This document shows, in pieces, positions 6,030-8,695 of a DNA stretch of 8,695 nt. Every line of letters begins with the position of its first letter. The stretch's first letter is position 1. The notes under the pieces are model-generated. The model saw nothing but the letters and a program-made list of their open reading frames with translations. It had not been told where the DNA came from and did no database searches. Origin of the DNA: an uncultured Clostridium sp. (GTDB lineage Bacteria > Bacillota > Clostridia > TANB77 > CAG-508); NCBI GenBank assembly GCA_946008205.1, contig CAMGAZ010000048.1, forward strand, positions 1 to 8,695, given 5' to 3'. The translations under genes and the position numbers were made by a program.

Positions 6030-6687
6030 TTATCCAAGTGCTACGTCTAATAGCATCATAATTACAAATCCAATTGCTACTCCTATTGTTACTACTATTC
6101 CAGACAAAGTTCCTCCCATAAAAGACTTGATTTTTCCTTTTCCTGAACTATGCAAGGGCATTGATATTATTGCTCCTTCTGGAATGTTTTGTATTGCTAT
6201 TCCTAATGCAAGTGAAAAAGCTTCAATAAATGTTATTCCAGCACTGTTGGAAAGTAATCCCGCAAAAGCAACTCCTACTGCCATTCCTTCGGGTATATTA
6301 TGCAGTGTTACAGCCAACAAAAGCATTGAAGTACTTTTTACTTTCTCTTTTATGCTTGTTTTCTTATTCTCTTTATTTTGATTTTTCGTCTCAATCCTTT
6401 CAACTAATTTATTTACTATAATTAGCGTTATTACTCCTATCAAAAAACCTAAAGAAGCGGGTATCCATGCAATTTTTCCTTGGTTCTCCGCCATCTCTAT
6501 CGATGGAATTAATAATGACCATACTGAAGCAGCTATCATTACACCTGATGCAAATCCTAATAATATCTTTTGTATAATTGGTTTCATCTCTTTTTTTAAT
6601 AAAAATACCATTGCTGAACCGCAAAGTTGTTCCAATAAATGGAATTAATATTCCTATCGCTATTTGCCCCGTAGTGTTAATGTTCAA
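6030..6687 (-). CDS. ZIP-family metal transporter, TTG start, two frames joined by +1 shift at a CGG codon, one helix region missing
   Basis: ZIP proteins carry Zn, Fe or Mn into the cytoplasm across the membrane. Frame one starts at TTG (6687) and encodes MNINTTGQIAIGILIPFIGTTL (22 residues, helix 1). It then meets CGG at 6621-6619, and the family sequence continues in the +1 frame as GSAMVFLLKKEM. Skipping one C yields 218 residues. The signature metal-binding motifs are present: HNIPEG (129-134, helix 4) and QNIPEG (166-171, helix 5), after a charged cytoplasmic loop (about 95-120). The end, GFVIMMLLDVALG, is the usual C-terminus, but the stretch normally lying before it (the rest of helix 6 and helix 7 with its FAAGAMIYVVVEELIPE-like sequence) is missing. 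GGTLSGIVV joins straight to TIGVAIGF around residue 197-200, so about 45-55 residues are absent. It may therefore be inactive or an altered six-helix form. A terminator follows directly. Confidence 0.82.
6619..6621 (-). other. In-frame CGG at the +1 frame junction of the ZIP gene
   Basis: The zero frame reads ACA ACT TTG CGG TTC AGC AAT GGT. Dropping the C gives TTG GGT TCA GCA ATG GTA, which is LGSAMV, the expected family sequence after the first helix (typically LG followed by small residues). Without the shift the frame leaves the family at once. This is one of only two in-frame CGG codons in the window. Confidence 0.65.
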
Positions 6688-6694
6688 TTTTACT

Positions 6695-6701
6695 TCCTCC
6701 C
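6695..6701 (-). promoter_or_regulatory. Ribosome-binding site that fixes the TTG start of the ZIP gene
   Basis: GGGAGGA on the minus strand lies 7 nt before the TTG at 6687. No ATG is available at this spacing. The nearest upstream in-frame ATG (6780) has no such site and would add 31 residues unlike the family's short N-terminus. Confidence 0.8.
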
Positions 6702-6736
6702 TTGTTTTATTATGCAACGTTATATTATATAATATT

Positions 6737-6750
6737 CCATTTACATAATT
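6737..6750 (-). promoter_or_regulatory. Possible -10 element/AT palindrome upstream of the ZIP gene
   Basis: Upstream of the ZIP ribosome-binding site (in about 6717-6736) the minus strand holds a TATAAT inside a perfect 14-bp palindrome ATATTATATAATAT, but no good -35 lies 17 bp upstream. It could be a promoter with an overlapping metal-regulator site. The AT-only sequence carries little information, and the exact position given is approximate (within about 20 bp). Confidence 0.25.
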
Positions 6751-6832
6751 CTGTGAGACTCGGTATAATAAACTCTGCATATAATCAGGGTAATAAAGTA
6801 AACTTTGACATTCTAATACTCTTAATAGTGCC

Positions 6833-6865
6833 CAAAATAGCTTCAGATCATAAATCTAAAGCTAT
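6833..6865 (-). terminator. Rho-independent terminator of ftsZ
   Basis: A 12-pair stem on the minus strand (arms 6865-6854 and 6848-6837, ATAGCTTTAGAT/ATCTGAAGCTAT with one U-G pair, 5-nt loop) is followed by a short T4 run. It lies 11 nt after the ftsZ stop. The weak T-run makes some read-through into the ZIP gene possible. Confidence 0.7.
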
Positions 6866-6876
6866 CCGAAATTTAA

Positions 6877-7866
6877 TTATATATTATATTTTATTATTTT
6901 TGGTTCTGCATTTTCTTCTATTCCAGTAGCTATAACCGTTACAATTATAGCGTCATGTATTCTTTCATCAACTATTGTTCCGAAAATGATATTTGCTTCA
7001 GGATCTAAGAATTCTTTTATGTACCCTACTGCTGAACTTACTTCACTTAGTCCTAAGTCCATTCCTCCTGTTACATTTACAATTAGCCCTTTTGCGCCTC
7101 TTACAGAAGTTTCAAGAAGAGGACTATCCATTGCAGCCATTGCAGCATCTATAGCTCTTTGGTCTCCCTCTGCTACTCCAATTCCCATATGTGCTATCCC
7201 ACTGTCTTTCATTATTGTCTTTATATCAGCAAAGTCTATATTTATAAATCCAGGAATTGTAATTAAATCTGTTATACCTTGAACACCTTTTTTTAGAACG
7301 GCATCAGCTTCTTGGAATGCTTGTACCATTGTTGTTCCCTTTGGAACTGCTTTTAATAAGTTGTTATTCTCTACAACTATTAGCGCATCCACATTCTTTT
7401 TCATTCTTATAATTCCATCTTCTGCATTTGCTTTTCTTTTTCTTCCTTCAAATAAAAATGGCTTTGTTACAATTCCTACCGTTAGTATTCCCATTGACTT
7501 TGCAATTTCGCACACAACTGGAGCAGCGCCTGTTCCTGTGCCTCCTCCCATTCCGCATGTTACAAATACCATGTCAGTTCCATTTAGTGCTTTTTTTATA
7601 TTCTCTTCATCTTCTCTTGCAGCCATTTCACCTAAAATTGGATTAGCCCCTGCTCCTAAGCCTTTTGTAGTGTCTTTCCCTATATGCATTACAATAGGCG
7701 CCTTGCTTTGTGCCAAAGCTTGCTCTTCTGTATTAATTGCTATAAATTGTACATTACGTATTCCTTCATCAATCATTCTATTTACAGCATTATTTCCTGC
7801 TCCGCCTACTCCTATTACTTTAATTCTTACTAAGTTATCTTCATTATCTTGATCTGTGTATCTCAT
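6877..7866 (-). CDS. ftsZ: FtsZ, tubulin-like cell-division GTPase without a C-terminal tail
   Basis: FtsZ polymerises with GTP into the division ring at mid-cell. The 329 residues contain VIGVGGAGNNAVNRM (17-31), the tubulin signature GMGGGTGTG (105-113), and the catalytic T7 loop NIDFAD (209-214), so GTP binding and hydrolysis look intact. It ends about 15 residues after VTVIATG (309-315). The long variable linker and the conserved C-terminal peptide (DIPxFLRxR-like) that bind FtsA, SepF or ZipA are absent, where most FtsZ proteins have 350-400 residues. The stretch FEGRKRKANAEDGI to ENNNLLKAVPKGTTM (139-180) is recognisable but divergent. The ATG at 7866 has a modest AAGGA 8 nt upstream. 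The usual ftsA neighbour is missing; a HAD hydrolase gene lies upstream. It is either a second, specialised FtsZ or the only one with an unusual tail. There is no in-frame CGG and no sign of a frame break at its end. Confidence 0.95.
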   Translation of the reverse strand: MRYTDQDNEDNLVRIKVIGVGGAGNNAVNRMIDEGIRNVQFIAINTEEQALAQSKAPIVMHIGKDTTKGLGAGANPILGEMAAREDEENIKKALNGTDMVFVTCGMGGGTGTGAAPVVCEIAKSMGILTVGIVTKPFLFEGRKRKANAEDGIIRMKKNVDALIVVENNNLLKAVPKGTTMVQAFQEADAVLKKGVQGITDLITIPGFINIDFADIKTIMKDSGIAHMGIGVAEGDQRAIDAAMAAMDSPLLETSVRGAKGLIVNVTGGMDLGLSEVSSAVGYIKEFLDPEANIIFGTIVDERIHDAIIVTVIATGIEENAEPKIIKYNI

Positions 7867-7941
7867 ATTTTACATCCTTGCTATTGATATTATTTAGGTT
7901 TCCGGGATACTCCTATAACCCTTTACTCGATTTACTTTTAT

Positions 7942-7970
7942 ATCTTACTACTTTTTTTATTAATTATCAA
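7942..7970 (-). promoter_or_regulatory. Probable sigma-A promoter for ftsZ
   Basis: On the minus strand TTGATA (7970-7965), 17 bp, then TAAGAT (7947-7942). It is weaker than the other promoters here. The leader would be about 68 nt and includes a GC-richer patch (about 7905-7922) with CCCGG that forms no convincing hairpin by eye. Confidence 0.5.
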
Positions 7971-7987
7971 CAGGAAAATAAAATGTT

Positions 7988-8641
7988 TTATAAAATTTTT
8001 TCAAGCTCAGATATAACATCGATTATTCCTATTAGGATTCTATTAAGTTGTATATTTTTGTTTTTGCTTATCAAAATTCCTTTCATTCCAGCCTCAATAG
8101 CTCCTTGAATATCAACTCTATAATTATCTCCAACCATAATACATTCTGGCAACTCAAATTCTCCTTTTGCTATTTCAAATGCTTCTTTATTAGGTTTCAT
8201 AGGGAATCCTTCTGTCATATATGTACTGGTAAAAAATTTATATAATCCTGCATTTTTCAGTCTTTCATTTTGTGAAAATGCAAACCAATTAGATAGTATA
8301 ACTAAATCATATTTATTTTTTAAATATCCCAACGTTTCAGTTTCTTTCTCATCTATCTTCTCTGGTACGCATTTTCCTAAATACTTTAACCATATATTCA
8401 TAAATTCCTTAGGAAGCTTATGCCCTAGTTCGTTTTCTATAGTTTTCTGCATCAATTCTTTATTATAAGTTTCCATCCTTCCATCTTCATATACATCAAC
8501 TGCATGTTTAACTTTGCTTATTGTGCAGTCTGCATATGGCAGATTTAATTCTTCAAATGTTTTGTTTATTGAATTCCAGTATTCTTCTTTCCATTCTATT
8601 AGCGTATTATCTAAATCAAATATAATCCTTTTTATTTCCAT
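7988..8641 (-). CDS. HAD-superfamily hydrolase (subfamily IA, phosphatase-like)
   Basis: A cytoplasmic haloacid-dehalogenase-fold hydrolase, probably a small-molecule phosphatase. The 217 residues contain motif I FDLDNT (8-13) with nucleophile Asp9 and acid/base Asp11, an alpha-helical cap (about 15-95), motif II ILSNW (115-119), motif III Lys149 in FPMKPNKEAF, and motif IV VGDNYRVDIQGA (170-181) with Asp172 and Asp177. The order and cap position are those of subfamily IA, related to YjjG-type nucleotidases; the substrate cannot be read from sequence. I chose the ATG at 8641, preceded by GGGGGA, which starts two residues before the first hydrophobic strand. ATGs at 8656 and 8671 are in frame but would add residues without homology. 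Stop at 7988; the downstream ftsZ has its own promoter, so co-transcription is optional. No in-frame CGG. Confidence 0.9.
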   Translation of the reverse strand: MEIKRIIFDLDNTLIEWKEEYWNSINKTFEELNLPYADCTISKVKHAVDVYEDGRMETYNKELMQKTIENELGHKLPKEFMNIWLKYLGKCVPEKIDEKETETLGYLKNKYDLVILSNWFAFSQNERLKNAGLYKFFTSTYMTEGFPMKPNKEAFEIAKGEFELPECIMVGDNYRVDIQGAIEAGMKGILISKNKNIQLNRILIGIIDVISELEKIL

Positions 8642-8695
8642 TAAAATTTCCCCCATTACATTAATGAACATATAATAAATATGAGAAGATTAATT

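Noticed and set aside
6620..6635. Independent TTG start at 6635 for the second ZIP frame
   Set aside because: No Shine-Dalgarno precedes it and it would remove helix 1, which is encoded in the other frame immediately upstream with a strong ribosome-binding site.
6804..6830. TTGACA on the plus strand as a promoter
   Set aside because: No -10 hexamer at suitable spacing and no plus-strand gene downstream.
7361..7852. 163-codon plus-strand open frame antisense to ftsZ
   Set aside because: Mirror of the ftsZ codons, rich in Pro, Ser and Ala; no family resemblance.
1..8695. CRISPR array, tRNA, rRNA, insertion sequence, prophage or toxin-antitoxin genes
   Set aside because: No spaced direct repeats, cloverleaf, transposase motif or phage gene was seen by eye. 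The pRiA4b-like gene carries a plasmid-derived name, but its neighbours are chromosomal housekeeping genes.

Overview
All recognisable genes lie on the minus strand of a very AT-rich segment. Arginine is mostly AGA, ribosome-binding sites are strong GGAGG types, and sigma-A promoters are near consensus with 17-bp spacers. A four-cysteine L32 protein, a COG2509 flavoprotein and MnmA point to a low-GC Firmicute, most likely an uncultured Clostridia- or Bacilli-like lineage. The window looks like ordinary chromosome. I see no transposase, phage gene, CRISPR array, tRNA or rRNA.

In transcription order (right to left) the layout is: a HAD-family phosphatase (7988-8641); a tubulin-fold FtsZ that ends straight after its core (6877-7866), with its own promoter and terminator; a ZIP-family metal transporter (6030-6687) that needs a +1 frame change and lacks its seventh helix region, followed by a strong terminator; a DUF2238/YjdF-like membrane protein (5103-5900); a COG2509 flavoprotein (3403-5016) and mnmA (2300-3352), separated by a GC-rich palindrome; a pRiA4b ORF-3-like protein (1390-2209) that also needs a +1 frame change; rpmF (1090-1278), with its own promoter and terminator; and the first 325 codons of a polytopic membrane protein of the PTPS_related type, cut by the window edge.

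The most interesting signal spans two genes. About 2,575 codons are read in this window. CGG occurs in frame only twice, at 1691-1693 and 6619-6621. At both places the reading frame breaks, and skipping the single C of CGG (reading the next GGN as Gly) restores the family sequence to the end of the gene. CGA, CGC and CGU are used normally. This suggests that CGG is not decoded as a normal triplet in this organism and acts as a +1 frameshift site. Two independent one-base insertions are the null explanation, and the missing helix of the ZIP gene is a warning that this gene may be decaying.

Secondary points are a canonical -1 slippery heptamer at the end of mnmA that opens a 30-codon extension reaching the next gene's Shine-Dalgarno, the tail-less FtsZ, and the palindrome before mnmA. 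There is no gene-free stretch above 300 bases. The gaps hold the promoters, terminators and hairpins listed below.
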